Shown: positions 1 to 13,490 of the stretch, in pieces
Layout of the letters: every line of letters starts with the position of its first letter
Numbering within the stretch: position 1 is the stretch's first letter
Assembly: GCA_951802425.1 (NCBI GenBank)
Contig: OX637805.1
Location: forward strand, 372,001-436,000
DNA: 64,000 bases
Direction of reading: 5' to 3'
DNA from: Clavaria fumosa
Lineage: Eukaryota > Basidiomycota > Agaricomycetes > Agaricales > Clavariaceae
Notes under the pieces: generated by a model
The model's database searches: none
Told to the model about the DNA's origin: nothing
What the model saw: the letters and a program-made list of their open reading frames with translations, nothing else
Translations under genes and position numbers: made by a program

Positions 1-1993
1 AGAAGATAACGAGATGTCAATGTTACTCACGGAGAAAGGCGCTGCCCCCGAAAGCTTCGCCGTCGCCGCCAAAGAAGTTGTAGAACCACAAGAAGAAGAA
101 GAAGAACCAGCACCTTCTCCCTCGAGCGGCGCCACGCCAACAGCGTGGTTGCCGTTCTCACCGTTCAACGTTGCTCTGGAGGCATGCGGGTTGGCATGGG
201 GTTGCGGTTGGAAAGGAAAAGGGGACAAACTAGTGGATACAGCCCAGACGGCGCTACGTCTCTCCTCGTCAACGGCGCTCGGAATGGCTCCTGTTCCCCG
301 TTATAGTAGCTGTCCGACAAGAACTGCGGACTGCGCGTACTCAACGGACTAGGACTCGGCTGACATCCAGAGCGCAAGAACGCCAGTTCACTCGGAGAGA
401 AACCCTGTTCTGGCTGATGCTGCTGCTGCTGCTGCTGCTGCTGGTTGTGTGAGTTATGTTGTTGCGGCTGAAGGGTATTCTGATGAGAATAGTTTTGCTG
501 GGTACACAGGTCGTCGTTCGAGCCGAACGTCGTTGCCTGTGAGGGGTGAGATGAGCTCGTTGGATATCTGAACTGGTAGACCGCGGAGAAGATGGGTATG
601 GCATTGCGTAGATCGAGGACGGAGGGGGTGGAGAGGTTTGAGCACGGAAGGACGTCGTGGAAAATGGTGTATTGCGTAGGATCTAGAAGGAGGCGGTGCG
701 GTGTGTCAGAAACGATAGTAAAGCAGACGCTCGATACAGAAGACCGGCCCAGAAGGACATCAGCGGTTCTAATAGAGCTTACCGTGGCTTCCGCAAATAG
801 TACTCCAATACGACGGGCAGAGCGCCGTGCGATACACGATGCAGCCTTGAGGAAGCGAGGTGAGGTGACGAGTATCTGGGATTTCTAAGGGGGAAGTCTC
901 GACGTGGACACAAGTACCGTCTTGTAGGATCTGGAACAGAGAGGTGGCGGACAGCGATAAGCGGGATATCAGAGCAACGCTCGGGTCGATGGTGGAGAGA
1001 GGCCGTGGGTGAGTGTAAGGCAAACAATGATGATCAGCATGGCCCTCCTCAACGGCTGAGGCGCACGATGACGAGGAGCCAGTACTAAGTGGGGCGAATT
1101 GAGGCTGCCGCCATGCTCGGTCGACAGAGGGCAGGGAATGGGGCTGCCAGGGAGATTCAGGCGGTAGGACTCGAATGGTGATCTGCACGCGCTGCTGGGA
1201 CGGAACGACGGTCTGGGTAACGGTGTCACATCCATTGGCCTGGATCTGGTGCCCGTGGCCTGGTATGAACGTCGACGACGAAGGGCTGTTCGGCGGCGAG
1301 GACCCATCGCTGCTTGCGCACGCATAATAACGTGGCTGTGAAGTGACGGGCGGTGAAGACAGCGTGTTGAGGTGAGGAGGTTGATGGACGCCATGAGAAA
1401 GCAACTTTTGGACTGAGGAACCGCGGGAGAGAAAGAAAGAGCAGTTGAGGAACACGATGGCGGGGAAAGAGGATATTGACCGCTGTCTGTTAGCACTTAC
1501 TTTCTTTGCCAGAGCGGGGGTCTCGCAGCTGTTGTAGTCGGCTTCCGACCTGTTTGGCAGTCCGAATCTTGCCCGTGGTGCGATGAATGTAGTCGGAAAG
1601 AAATTGATTCCTCAAAGGGAACCTTCCCAGGAGACGTGTTTCCCTGCTGTCTACCGGGACATAGGCCCTCAGACCTATTATTTAAACCGAGGAGGGAGAC
1701 AGGCTAGTTTAAGAACGGATGGGTTGGTGATAGGCTGAGTGGAAGGCCTCACCCTCGATCAAGGCTTTCTCTAGCTCCTCAGGCCAGATAGTTTCGGCGT
1801 CGCCCTTGGTTCTTTTCCAGTTCTTCCGACCTTTGATGATGGTGTCGACGAGTTGCCCGACATGAAGATCTCCTCCAGGAGATGTCGCACGCCGCGAGGA
1901 TTGTAGATCACCGGACGAACCCATTTCATGCGAATCGGACCAGCAGGGGGAAGGAAGACTAGTGCAAGTGGAGGGACAGCTTAGATCTTGCAT
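1..1993 (-). CDS. TEA/ATTS-domain transcription factor (AbaA/TEC1 family), 3' end beyond window
   Basis: This is a sequence-specific nuclear transcription factor of the TEA/ATTS family; fungal members (AbaA, TEC1) control development and filamentation. My exons (minus strand) are 1993-1753, 1674-1501, 1412-1026, 930-783, 729-241 and 175-<1, phase-consistent, giving at least 538 residues. The TEA domain spans exons 1-2: WPEELEKALIEG, then RETRLLGRFPLRNQFLSDYI, then TGKIRTAKQVGSRLQQLRD, which is the family's recognition-helix region. The rest is low complexity with a CAG-encoded poly-Gln run (about 419-442) and a Ser tract near the left edge. I chose the ATG at 1993; the codons upstream of it are not ATG. 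The DNA-binding domain call is firm. The fourth exon, whose intron has a weak GTTTGC donor, is less certain. The target genes cannot be read from sequence. Confidence 0.88.
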
Positions 1994-4088
1994 GGCGCGG
2001 GACACTATAGAGTAGCTCAGTACAGAGCGAGCATCCGCTCCAAGGTGGCGGAACCTGGATCTTTATAGTATAACGTCACATTTATGGACAATGGACCCTC
2101 ATAAAGGATATGGGGTCCGGGAAAATAGTTGGATCGATGGTCTACGGAAGTCATTTCCGAGCCGAGAATTGCAGCAAGATCTGGCCAGAGGTGGATTCAT
2201 TAATAATAGCTCGAGTGGTGAAGTTTTTTGGGGAATAAAGAAAGAGAGCCCAGGGTCACACAAGCTTCTTCGCAAAGTACCACCCTCGATAACAAGCAAA
2301 TAATGCCGTTATAAAGATGCAGCGGTTAACGCCCGAACAGAATGAAGCATCTCGTTGGGAAAAAAAGAAAAAAGGGCTTACTACTTGTGACGTTACTCCG
2401 ATGAGCTTGCGGAGAAGAGTTGTTTCGCAAAGTTCAAAAGACGCCGAGACACGGCGGCGGTGCATCCTCGTGGAGCGTGAAACATGTGCTAATGATTTTA
2501 CAAGGCGCATCTAGACAGACCAGCAGAGCCCTTTTGCACAGCAGCAAGCAGCAGGAGCGGGTCCGGGGGGAGGAGGGATCTTTTTACAGCAAGTTGGCTA
2601 GTGCGCTGAGAACAATAAAAATTTCTGCGATGAACCGAAAAATCAAGCAATTTGGCACCCGAACAAGGATATATATTTGCCGTGCGGTGGAAGAACGCCT
2701 TGGCGCGTTGAGTGCGCTTGAGCGGTCCCGGTATGGGGATATCCCCTGAGCTGCGCTGTTGAATGCCAGTAAAAGGTGACACTGGCCCGTGACAGACATG
2801 TTTGACAAGCGGGCGTCGCGTTATCGCGGGTCAGCTCAGCTCAGGTCCGCCGCTGAAGTTATCCAAAAGAAGAGCTGCAATCATGGCTACATTGTGATTG
2901 CCTTTTCTCTCTCTCTCTGTTTTTTTTTTTTTTTTCCTTCTTATTATTCGGTTCATTTTACCGTTCGGCAGCGCGCAGGAAATGAATATATTGGAAGCCG
3001 CTACCGTCGCTAGAAAGTGTTTTTCTTATGAGAAGCAGACTCAACTTTATAGCTACAAGCTGAGGCTGAAGGTAAGTGCCTCCCCCCGTCATAGTTGGTC
3101 CATGCCAACAACGAAAGTGCGATTTTGGCTGGAGATTCCTTACGTAATAACGATGGAACTCGCCCCCGGTGTCCCCGCCACAAGCGCGCGCAGTCCTGGT
3201 CCTCTGACTCCTCAAGGCACACGTTCTTGCATTGAGCGACCCTACAAGTGTATACCGCTGTGGGAGTCCTGGGCCGTGAGCCGAACTTTGCCCACCTTCT
3301 AGTCACAAGATCTTGCACGTCAACTGTCGATACGCATCAGAAACAACCTTTGTCCACGCATGCGCGAGCCAGGAGGAGGTCGCACTGCAAAAGATCATCT
3401 CCACAGGGCCCAGTTGGGGCAGGTGCAAACATCGTTCCCCACAATCCCGAGAGTTCTTCACAGAAACGGTCCAGGCTTCCAAATGACGCAAATCCGAAAT
3501 CGCGCCCATCAAGCCCTTGCCTACCGCTCCTACACATTCCCCATTCCCCGAGTCCACGGGTAACCGCCCGAGTGGGTCGCGAACGACTCCCTTCCTCCAC
3601 GACCGAGACTTCGGCGAGGCACCGTGCAAGAAACGTTCGACCAATTACTCCCGCTTCAGGGGTAAAGACGGAGGACCTTATCGAATTGAGGCACGATTGC
3701 CGATTGCCGCCAAAGATGCACGTGAGTGATGGATGCGCGAGGTTACATCCAAGCCAATCCCTTGCGAGACCCTTTGCCAACAAAGAGAGACAAGGGAAAG
3801 GGAGATAAGGTACATGGCACAGCCACTGCACGAAATGCAGAAGCAGGAGAGAATGGATCCGGTGGGCTAATAGCCCCGGACTTGATGTTTTCCATCACTA
3901 CGGCGTCGTCTCATTACATGGCGTGCATTTCATGCTCCACTCCACTGTATGAAAAATGTACATATGCTGAGTATCGCACGTCCCCGGCAGCACACCTCCT
4001 ATTGAAGTAACATAACACCACAAACACACACGTACGCATGCTGCGCACACAAAAGCTATCACGCAGACGCTTTACGCCCCAGTCTCCT
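1994..4088. other. Long intergenic region upstream of the TEA factor gene
   Basis: About 2.1 kb lies between the TEA-factor start and the palB stop; both genes are on the minus strand, so this is mainly the TEA-factor promoter. It holds a pyrimidine-rich CT/T run at about 2907-2937. Open frames such as 3248-3808 (plus) have no recognisable domain and an Arg/Ser/Pro-rich, random-looking composition. I see no RNA gene. Long promoters are usual for developmental regulators, but no binding site can be assigned. Confidence 0.5.
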
Positions 4089-7000
4089 TCACCTTCGTGT
4101 GATGCTCGTGCCCGAAGTGGTGCTGTAGACGGTGATTCGAAACGCAGCATGCACGCCCGGACGATACGTCGAGGGCACAAGAAGATACTTGCCCGCCGAC
4201 AATGTCGTCTGGTCGATCGCGACCCCAGACATGGTGTCAGAGTAAGGCCCAGAGGTGGCAACGTGGCCCTCGCGCTCCGTGGAGAGTAGAGTGACGTTTA
4301 TCGTAACCGCCGGATCATACTTTTCGAGCTGCAGACGAATCCTGCGTAATGCAAGACGACAGACGGTGGAAAAATTGAAGTGAGCCTTTGCGAAACGCTG
4401 TATCCTTCGTACATGCCAGGAATGTGACGCACTTGACTTGCGTGACCGTAGGGACTTGAATCAGGTACACGGGATTCTGGAGATATCGTTTGAAGCTCGG
4501 CCCTCCCATCGCCGTTCTCGCATCCCTGCAACGTTCGTCCACCAGCGGGTAATTTGAGTGAATAAAATCTCAGATGCCCAGACTTTGGACCAGCAACGAA
4601 AAGAGACTCACCAAGCACCACGCACCGTCTTATTATACATCCCGGCTCCCTCCTGTGGGATCGGCTTCAGGTCAAAACGATGCGAGCACTCCCCCCTTAA
4701 CACGAAGTCACCAAGTTGACCTGGCTCGAAGGCAGACAAGACTACTGTGTAATCGCCAACTTGGGAAAGATCAGTCAGCCTTATGGGCTTACGTTTGCGT
4801 CGATGGGGAGACTTACGGGGCAAGTCTCTCGTGATGCTACTCACACCGTAGCGATACGGCCCCGAAGTAGCGGCGACGTCTTTCTGTGCAAGCCTAAGTA
4901 ACAATGTTCGCTCTCAGAAGCCCCATTTCTCCTCGGCGCATGTCATGCTTACTGGAAGACGCGCTGCCCACGAGACCACACGACCGTCAGATTCAGCGGT
5001 ACCTCCCGAGAGCCTCGCACCCAAAGGGTGACGTTCGCCTTCCCACCGACGATAGGCTTTCCAGATGCCGGGTCACCGTCGGCGCGAATATGAAGGTGGT
5101 ATTGTGGGTTTAGCATGAAGGTTGGATGTGTGAAGCTTCCTCCACCATTCTTGATTGTTAACATGCCTTCGACCTAACGACGGTGAAAAGTCGGACGCTG
5201 CACACAGAAGCACTTTGATGTACCTTCGCCTTGAACGGCGCTTTTTGGATTCGCTTGTCCCAGACCAAAGAGACGGAGGGGTGAGAATAAACGGTGATCG
5301 AGAAACCAACGTTGCGGAAAGGCCCATCGTACGAAGGGAATATTGACAACATTTTGGTAGCAGGTGAGATCTTCTGTCGAATCTGCGCGGTGTTGAGGCA
5401 AACCGTGGTCAGGTTGAGCGGCAGGACAAATCTCACCAGAACATGGGGAGTGTTTGTGAATGTTCCCTGCGACATGGGGTCACCACCTTTACAACTGACA
5501 GGAAACCGGCCGGAGAATACCTTCTGTAGAACATAATTCTCAGACGATCGCAATAGGTCCTCTTCCTCTTGCACCTGCAACGAGATGTGTTCTGAACCTC
5601 GACGAGTCTCAGTAATATGACGGGTCAGCAATATCCATATCTCGTCGGTCTTGTGATGGCCGCTTGAGTCAGACGGCGATTCCTGGATCTTGATTCGGAG
5701 ATGTTGGTCCGAGCCTGATGCGCATGTTGTGAGGACTGATTCGGGCAGCCATATAGAGTAGTGAGCGAATCCATACTGTTACGGTCATCCTCCGACAAGT
5801 AGTCAGGTTTCCACATGCTGTTTGATGCACATGAGCGGGCAAGAGGCGGACTTAAGGTTGGTCTAGAAACTCACCCGTGAAAATCAAGCGGTGTTCGGAA
5901 CATTTTCGGGTCCCAACTCAGGTATAGTGCGTGGAAAACACCGCAAACCTCGTCCCAAAGGAAACGAAACACCCCTGAACAAGCGGGGTTCCTCACGGAC
6001 AATGACTTAAGAACCGACGATCAGACGCACTGGAGGAATCCGTTCCGGCATAGGGGCTCTCTTGACCCAGCCTCATCTGGGGAGGTAACCAAGAATTGAG
6101 TATTGTTAAAGCACGTTCACCGTCTGAGTCGTGTACGGCTGCGTCGGATAAACATCAATTCGGGGGATGATGGACAGTGGAGAAGATGAGATATACCAAG
6201 CACGGCGTAGTTGTGTGAGGGTAAAAGCCAAACATCATCTCGCAGCACTGGGGCCTGTTCGCTTGTGCCCAAAGTGAGAATGCAAAGGCCTTGACGGATG
6301 TTCGTGAACTAACGACAGCGAAACGCGTTGACCACGAACCTGAAGAAAAACCTTTCACGATCCGAGACCACGTTCTCTCCCGTTCGAATGTCGGGCTGTG
6401 AAGCCCGGCATGAATATCAATGTAATCACAAAACTGGTATAATATACCTTTTTATTTCAATGCACTCAGGGATCCAGCCAGCCAGAATGCTAAGAGATAC
6501 GTCATCCGCCACTGATATGCAAGGAGGATCCGAAAACTGACTGCACATCGATGCTCGAATTGCTTCAGAGTTCGTCAATGTCACATGCATCCCGCGGAGT
6601 CAACGTGAGTACTCACGATCCCGGAAAGTCATACCCACCCATGAGTTTCATGTACTGACGGGGGCGGCGTCAGCCCAAGTGTCACACAACAGCTTGTGTG
6701 ACTGACAGCTTTCTCGACGATCGATGGCCAAAGGTGATGTTTGATCCCCGTGGACATACAGGATAAGAGCCCGCTTGAATCGAAGGGGAGCTTATCGTCT
6801 ATGTCTGAAGAATGGCCGTTGGACTTCTTTTTTTTCGGAAGTGCTCAAATGCTGACCAATCTAAATCAAAGATGATAGGTGAGTCCGGCCGATGGAGAGC
6901 AATTGCGGATACCAACGCGTCTACATGCTCCATTGACAAATACCCGCACTTGATACTGGCCGTTCTCTGCCAGACGGGGCAAGCCGGACGAATCTTGAGG

Positions 7001-7926
7001 ATACAGTGACGACAAGGCTAGCTGTAATGGATCAGACCTTCATGAGTGCAGCGTGGAGAGGGAATCCGACCGACCTTTGAACCAAACTGACGGTGATGCT
7101 CAAGGCAAATAGCGAGGGATGCGCAGACAGAGCAATCTGTCACTGTGTGCTGCTTGATATCCTGGGGCATGAGGCCGGGGGAGAACATGGACGCGTTAGG
7201 GATGAGAGAGGTAGGGACAGCCCATACAGAAGACGTTTTGCGCTGTTCGTCTGAGAGTTCAGGCTGGTCATCCGAATCACTGGAATTGAAGTGTGTCAAG
7301 CGAGAGAGAGCAGCGCGTCAATTGCAGGCCATGAACAAAACGTACTTAAATCCGCGGGTATGATCAAGGCTCGCAGACCACAACGGGAAGATGCGGCGGT
7401 TGATATTTGATGATTTGAGGAGGACATGATGTTGCTGCCCTTGAGGGAATATTCAGAGCTTGGATTTCGTGGAAGGAGTCAGGCATACGTTCGTCGAACG
7501 GATCGACCGTAATGGGAGCAATGCCAGACTTGATCTCCTTTATCTTCTCCGCACGGTCGAGAGCTTTACTGGCATTAGCCTTATAAGAGGCGCGGAGCCG
7601 CTCATCAGCGATCGTTCGGCTCGCGTGGAGGAACCCTTCGGCTGCCTTGACATACAGCTGGAACGCTCGGTCCCAAGCCTTGTTCAGTTCAGCTTTCGTC
7701 GCGTTCGTGTATGCGATCTGATTGGATTGATGTCTGTCATCGCTGGAGGGCGAATTCGCCGTACCTCTGCTTCTTGCTCGATGGCCTTGTTGGGTCGTCC
7801 GGAGGACATGATTCGACGAGTCGAGGCGCAGATCACGGTGGTTGGGGACTTTTCATATTGAACACTCGCTGTGGACTCAGAAGAAACGGCGCTCGATGCT
7901 ATATCCTTTGCATGCCTAGTACTCAT
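4089..7926 (-). CDS. palB: Calpain-like cysteine protease PalB/RIM13 (ambient pH signalling)
   Basis: This is the cysteine protease thought to process the PacC/RIM101 zinc-finger factor in the Pal/RIM pathway at endosomal ESCRT sites. I place 20 exons: 7926-7765, 7717-7489, 7439-7346, 7279-7075, 7021-6913, 6843-6707, 6655-6618, 6562-6542, 6489-6448, 6395-6340, 6289-6197, 6138-6019, 5974-5875, 5817-5783, 5714-5224, 5173-4953, 4893-4817, 4759-4612, 4525-4433 and 4341-4089. They total 2724 nt (907 aa) with phase kept throughout. Order: an N-terminal MIT-like helical domain (KAWDRAFQLYVKAAEGFLHA), catalytic Cys in TVTDCSVCASL, LYPQD, the [23 protein letters not shown] block, catalytic His in LPSHNYAVL, Asn in LTILNSW, then two calpain-III beta domains (HPTFMLNPQYHL; DYTVVLSAFEPGQLG). 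Length fits the family. The start ATG at 7926 is the first in frame. The family call is firm; the longest exon (163 codons) is fully open. Confidence 0.93.
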
Positions 7927-9565
7927 TACAGTGACCTGCAATACTGGGTAACTTCGCCGCTGAAGCTATAGTACACTACTTCAGAATCCGTTCTGCCGTT
8001 AGCCCTGAATTTGAAACGCACGGACTCGATATATTTGATACCAGCAGGCACCCTGCAACCCTGCAGGTACCTCGGCTATGCGATCATAAAACATTGCATT
8101 TGGGATAATTTCGTTACAAAATGAGATGCGATAAGTACCCGCGACCACCATGTCGTGTCTAAGAACAGCATGTGGGAATGTGAAGGGTCAACGTAGTGCA
8201 GCTGCGAAAGTGTTGATGCCGAGCAAGGTTTCTAAACCGGTCGATGAAGGAGGAAATCAGCGGTACAAAGCATTATATTGCATCAGTCTAGGGGAAGGTG
8301 AGCAAGAAATCCCATTGATAGAGTTAATACATTCTGAGTGCGAGGTCGCCTTGCGGTTCCGCGAAGGATTCCGCGAATGAAAAGTGCCTAGATCGGGTCG
8401 TGCAAGATACGATGTGAAGACCACAGTAGTTCAAGGCAAGGAGATAGAATCGGTGATCTGATTGGACTCATTTGCGAGGACCAGATTTGAGGCGAACGCG
8501 GCCCTCCTCGGAAATCTGAGCTCAGACAAAGGATCGTAAATGCTGCCATATGGAGAACGAGGAAAGCAGAGCTACACTTGAGAAGGGAACCGGCGAAGGA
8601 TAAGAACCCGTCCATCTGCGCAAAACGTAAGATTAAGACGGTGCATTGAATCGAGCGGCATCCCAAAGGAGTCAGCTGTACGTGAAGGTATGTCCAAGTC
8701 CAGGAATGTGTTGATGGAAAAGGTGTCCTTTCACCACCAACTATTCTCGGCCGTACGTAAACGGCGAGTCTCGTAGCTCGCAAATTGCGGTCAAATGAGC
8801 GCCAGAGAAAGGGATCCGAGTTTGTCAACGCCGTCCCATGTCAGAGCGGCGCTGAGAATGGTTTTATCATGCCATCTTGACCTCTGGTTTGGGCGATCAG
8901 GGTCACTCCCAAAATGTAAAGCGTGAACCTGAATCGTTGCTGGTGATAATCATGGTCTCAGATGTGGAGGGCCTAAAACACCAGATTTCCCGCAGCCATG
9001 ACAGGCGGTCATCTTGAAAAGTGTGTTCAACTGGACTGGGCTCGAACCGATAAGAGACAGAAGCTGCACAAGACAATGATGCGACTCAGGACTGCAAGGA
9101 GCGCAATGAAGCCTGGTCAAATGCACCACGGAACAGAGGATTAACACCCTCGCCTCTTGATTTCCGCGCGATCCGCCAACTACAGACGGAGAGCGCACTG
9201 CCTTGCGTCGCGTCCTGGACAGCCTCTGTAGACGTGGAAACACACTCAATCTGGGCCCGCCGCACATCAAGTCCCGTGGTCGAGGGAGCCCAGGCGGTGA
9301 TGCATTACTCGAGTGTCGTGGATGTACTTCGTTTCGCTTAGAATTGGCCATAGGGTCCGTAAATGGTAATTGCCTTGTTTTATGGCTGCTCGCGCTGTGA
9401 ATCGTGTGCAAGGGTGACCAAGACGACACCCATGATGGGTATTGAATCGTATGGGCGCTAAATTTCTCAAGTGGAAGGCTTACCTAAGCGGCTGTCCCTT
9501 CTGTTCCTCTCCGTTGAATTTATCGAGTCTGATTCCCCTCTCCGTCTTCTTCATCCACTTCACCA
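7927..9565. other. Divergent intergenic region with an unassigned, possibly degenerate minus-strand coding stretch
   Basis: This 1.6 kb separates the divergent starts of palB and transportin and must hold both promoters. On the minus strand, about 9430-8400 has coding-like patches joined by a good intron (GTGACC to TCTCAG, about 8902-8850). One patch reads MHRLNLTFCADGRVLILRRF. In that frame it is broken by two TGA codons shortly upstream. I do not recognise the family. It could be a decayed gene, an untranslated leader, or chance. No RNA gene is visible. Confidence 0.3.
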
Positions 9566-12500
9566 ATGGCTTGGGCACCTCAGCCTGCGGGCCTGCAGGA
9601 GGTTCTTCAGACAATTCATGACTCCACAGATTCCTCAAATTCTTACGTCCAAAAGACCATAACCCATGTACGTTCACGGACACCTCACTCTCCAAGTCCC
9701 ATAATCTCATCGCGATTTGGCGCAACAGAAACTCAACCAATTTACGCGCGAACCGGATTACATTGCGCATTTGGCCTATATCCTTGCCGCTCTTCCGCAC
9801 GAAGAAGATCGCGTTCGCTCGATCGCGGGTTACTTGCTCAAAAACAATTCGTGTCTAATCATGCAGGCGTCTCCTCAGGTCGCCGAGTTCACCAAGGCTT
9901 CTGTTTTGCAAGCGTTTACAGATAGGTCTGTGATGATTCGCAATGCCGCCGGTCAAGCGCTTGCTGCTTTACTTGGCACTTTGGAACCAAGGAATTGGCC
10001 GCAATGTCTGGAACAGCTCTTCAATCTGTTGGATTCTCCAGATCCAGACACACAAGAAGTAAGTCTCGCACTTTCATTTAATCCTAGTCGCTCTATGTGT
10101 CTTTGTCACTGTGCCGATGGCCTACTTTGATGACTGCGACATCCTCCATTTATTCGCTTTTGCGTTTTTGCGCTCAATTTTTCATTGTAGGCAGCATTCG
10201 GCGTGATCGAGAAGGCTTGCGAGGATTATCCACGAAAACTCGATGTCGAGATCAATGGCGTGCGGCCTCTCAGCCTGATGATACCTAGGTTCCTCATGCT
10301 TTCAGAACATCCTTCTTCAAAGATGCGCTCGCATGCTGTGGCATGCCTGTCCTATTTTGTTCCAATTCACAGTCAAGTTCTGTACAGTCATCTCGACGCA
10401 TTTGTGGCTTGTCTTTTCAAGCGTGCTTCGGACGAAGACCCGAATGTTCGTCGACACGTTTGCCAAGCCCTCGTTCTCCTCCTTGCCAGCCGCCCGGAGA
10501 GGTTGATGCCGGAGATTAACAATGTCGCGGAGTATATGCTCTACTCGACCAAAGACAAGAACGAGCTCGTCGCCTTAGAAGCATGCGAATTCTGGCTCAC
10601 CTTCGCTGAAGATGCTGAGTTAGCCGTTTTCTTGCATCCCTTATTAGGGAAGGTGGCCCCTGTACTACTGGATTGTATGCAATACGGGGAGGACGACTTG
10701 TTATGGTTGGAAGCAGATGCAGAGGAGGATGGCTCCGTGCCGGACAAGGCCACCGAGATTAAACCTCGACACTATGGTGGCAAGAGCCACAATTTCGAAC
10801 GCGAAGCTGAGACCGAAGGCGGTAATGGTCCTCCGAAATCCAAGATCGGTGCATATGGCGAGGAGATTGAGGACGAGACAGATGATGACGACTATGATGT
10901 TGATGACGAGTTCGCCGACGAAATGTCTACCGAATGGAATCTGAGGAAATGTGCGGCTGCCGCTTTGGACGTGTTAGCCGTTCGATTTGGGGCGGATCTG
11001 CTGGCTGTCTTGTTGGATCCACTGAAGAATAAGTTGTGGAGCAGCGAGTGGCTTGAGAGGGAAAGTGCGATTTTGGCTTTGGGTGCTATGGCCGAAGGTA
11101 ACTTGCTCTGCTACTTTCTTTACTAACGGATAGCATTGACGATCCATCTGACACGTGTAAGGTTGCATCGAGGCACTTGCGCCTCATCTTTCGACGCTCG
11201 TACCTTACTTGATCAATACTCTCGGCGATCCTAAGCCACTCGTTCGATCAATTACCTGTTGGACACTAAGCCGTTATGCATCGTGGTGCACGCAGCTGAT
11301 TTCAGAGGAACACAGAAACAGATATTTTGTGCCTACTATGGAAGGCGTGCGTCCTTCCAATTCTCTGATAATTCACGAACCCTCACAAAAGATGTGTTTA
11401 GCTGCTTCGTATGGTCCTTGACCACAATAAACGCGTGCAAGAAGCGGGCTGTTCTGCGTTTGCGACTTTTGAAGAAGACGCAGGAATGGAACTCGTCCCC
11501 TATTTGGAGCCTATCCTGCACAACCTCGTTCACGCGTTCGACAAGTATCAACATAAGAATATGCTGATACTTTATGATGCTGTTGGGACCCTGGCGGACT
11601 GCGTCGGGAACGCATTATCTAATCCCGGATATGTTGAGATTTTAATGCCTCCGCTTACGAGGCGATGGTCAAAACTGAAAGACGATGACGAAGAATTAAT
11701 TCCACTCCTTGAGGTTTGTATTTTCGCGCACCACCGACCCTCGAGTTGATTTTGACGAGGGGATCTAGTGCCTAGCATCAGTAGCCATTGCGATCGGATC
11801 CTCGTTCCTTCCCTACGCTGTGCCCGTGTTTCAGCGCTCTTGCAACATTGTTCACCGCTCGTTACTCATGTATCAAGCATATCAGCAGAACCCGGACCTC
11901 GATGAGCCAGAAAAGTCTTTCCTTGTCGGGGCGCTGGACCTGCTGTCCGGCCTCACTCAGGGCCTCGGTATGGCTCTCGAGCCGCTCATCTCCCAGAGCG
12001 ATCCGCACCTTCTGTCGCTCTTGACCGTGTGCCTGAAGCACCCTCAGGCGGCGGTGAGACAGTCCGCGTACGCACTAGTAGGAGACCTGGCAATGAACTG
12101 CTTCCCGCTGCTGCGGCCTCACATGCCAGGAATCATCCAAGAGCTGACGCTGCAACTCGATCCTGAGCCGAAGGTGGAGTTTGTGAGCGCCTCGAACAAC
12201 GCGGCGTGGGCGGTTGGGGAAGTAGCGTTGCGCTACGGTCGGGATGAGCCTGTATTCCAGCAGTGGGTACGGCCGCTCATTTCCCGGCTGATCCCGATCT
12301 TGCTGCACCCCAAGGCGCCCCGGAGCCTTCATGAGAACGCGGCGGTGTCTATTGGCCGTATCGGACTGATGCACCCCGCGTTGGTGGCCCCCCACTTGGG
12401 CGAGTTTGCGCAGGCGTGGTGTCAAGCTTTATACGAGATCCGCGATAATGAAGAGAAGGACTCGGCGTTCAGGGGATTTTGCACACTCGTGCAGACCAAT

Positions 12501-12756
12501 CCTGCTGGCATTGCTAAAGTGAGCGGTCTTTTTTCTTTTTTCTCTTCTTAGTCTCATTTCACACCGTGTTCATCAGAGCTTGTTGTGGTTCTGCAATGCG
12601 ATTGTTCGGTGGAACCAGCCCTCGTCGGAGCTGAATTCGATGTTCCAAACGCTGCTTCATGGTTTCAGGCAGCATGACGCTGCTGGTTGGCAGGCTCAAG
12701 TCGCGTCTTTCCCACCTGTGATTCAAGAGCGACTGGCTGCTCGCTATGGCGTCTAG
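9566..12756 (+). CDS. KAP104: Transportin / karyopherin beta-2 (KAP104-type nuclear import receptor)
   Basis: This importin of the beta-2 class carries PY-NLS cargo such as mRNA-binding proteins through the nuclear pore and releases it on Ran-GTP. I place seven exons: 9566-9667, 9729-10058, 10191-11097, 11162-11346, 11402-11713, 11769-12518 and 12577-12756, in phase, giving 921 aa, the normal family size. The N-terminus [18 protein letters not shown] and the block [13 protein letters not shown] match transportin HEAT repeats 1-2. HEAT repeats follow throughout (for example [20 protein letters not shown]). The acidic H8 loop is clear ([18 protein letters not shown]) and is followed by [16 protein letters not shown]. 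The C-terminal part [14 protein letters not shown] is also typical. The ATG at 9566 is in good context and sets the usual start. It is divergent from palB and in tandem with KRI1. Confidence 0.95.
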
Positions 12757-13490
12757 ATGCCAAAGACCAATCTACGGCGGGGACCCTCGTTCCACTTCCA
12801 TTTTCAGAACGGAGTGGTCTCACCATCCATTCCTTGACACCCCCTTTCGCTCTCGCCGTAATATTGGTCTTGATTAACATGTTGTCGAAAGCTTGTCTCC
12901 CTGCCTTTTTCTCTTCTGTCTATGCATGTGTGGAGAATCTTCGTAGCAGTAGTTATTTCCTCCTTCATTTCTTCTTTCCTCTTCATACTTTTTAGCAGGC
13001 CAATCCTCTAAGGTTAGCTTAGAGTTTGTACAGGTGCAACACCCTTTCTTTCCCTTCATACGACCAGCGCATTTCGCCAGTCATCGTCCTTTCGACGTTG
13101 CTCAACTTTTACGTAGTCAAGTAGCACAAGGTATGTCGTAGCATATTAGTAGATAGATAGTCTCGTAGGTAGTTGACATTTCACTCTGCACAATCTGCAT
13201 TCAAAAAAATCACATACCATTTCGATTCACCGTGACACACGTGATCGCAAAACTTCATCATGTGATTTGCAACACAAGCACTTTGCAAACAAGCGGTCGT
13301 CGCTGACAGCAACGCCTCCACACACACTTGCTCAGACTAGTTAATCATTTCATACAGCAAATAATGACTGATGATTTGATCTGAACATGAAACCAAATGC
13401 TAACAAAGAACGCGGATTGCTGACATAATATGAGCGTTGGAGACCTTGCTAGAGTAATTCGTCGCAACAGCAGCATTGAATAAGGCTTCA
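12757..13490. other. Intergenic region between transportin and KRI1
   Basis: About 730 bp with no open frame of interest. It should contain the transportin 3' UTR and the KRI1 promoter. Pyrimidine-rich stretches occur at about 12897-12990. I see no RNA gene, repeat or terminator that can be named. Confidence 0.5.

Noticed and set aside
3248..3808. 186-codon plus-strand open frame in the TEA-factor promoter
   Set aside because: No ATG-supported domain, Arg/Ser/Pro-rich random-like composition, no intron signals; treated as chance.
7460..7861. 133-codon plus-strand open frame
   Set aside because: Antisense of palB exons 1-2 encoding the MIT-like domain.
9480..9800. 106-codon minus-strand open frame overlapping the transportin start
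   Set aside because: It is the antisense of transportin exons 1-2, which have clear family motifs; no domain on this strand.
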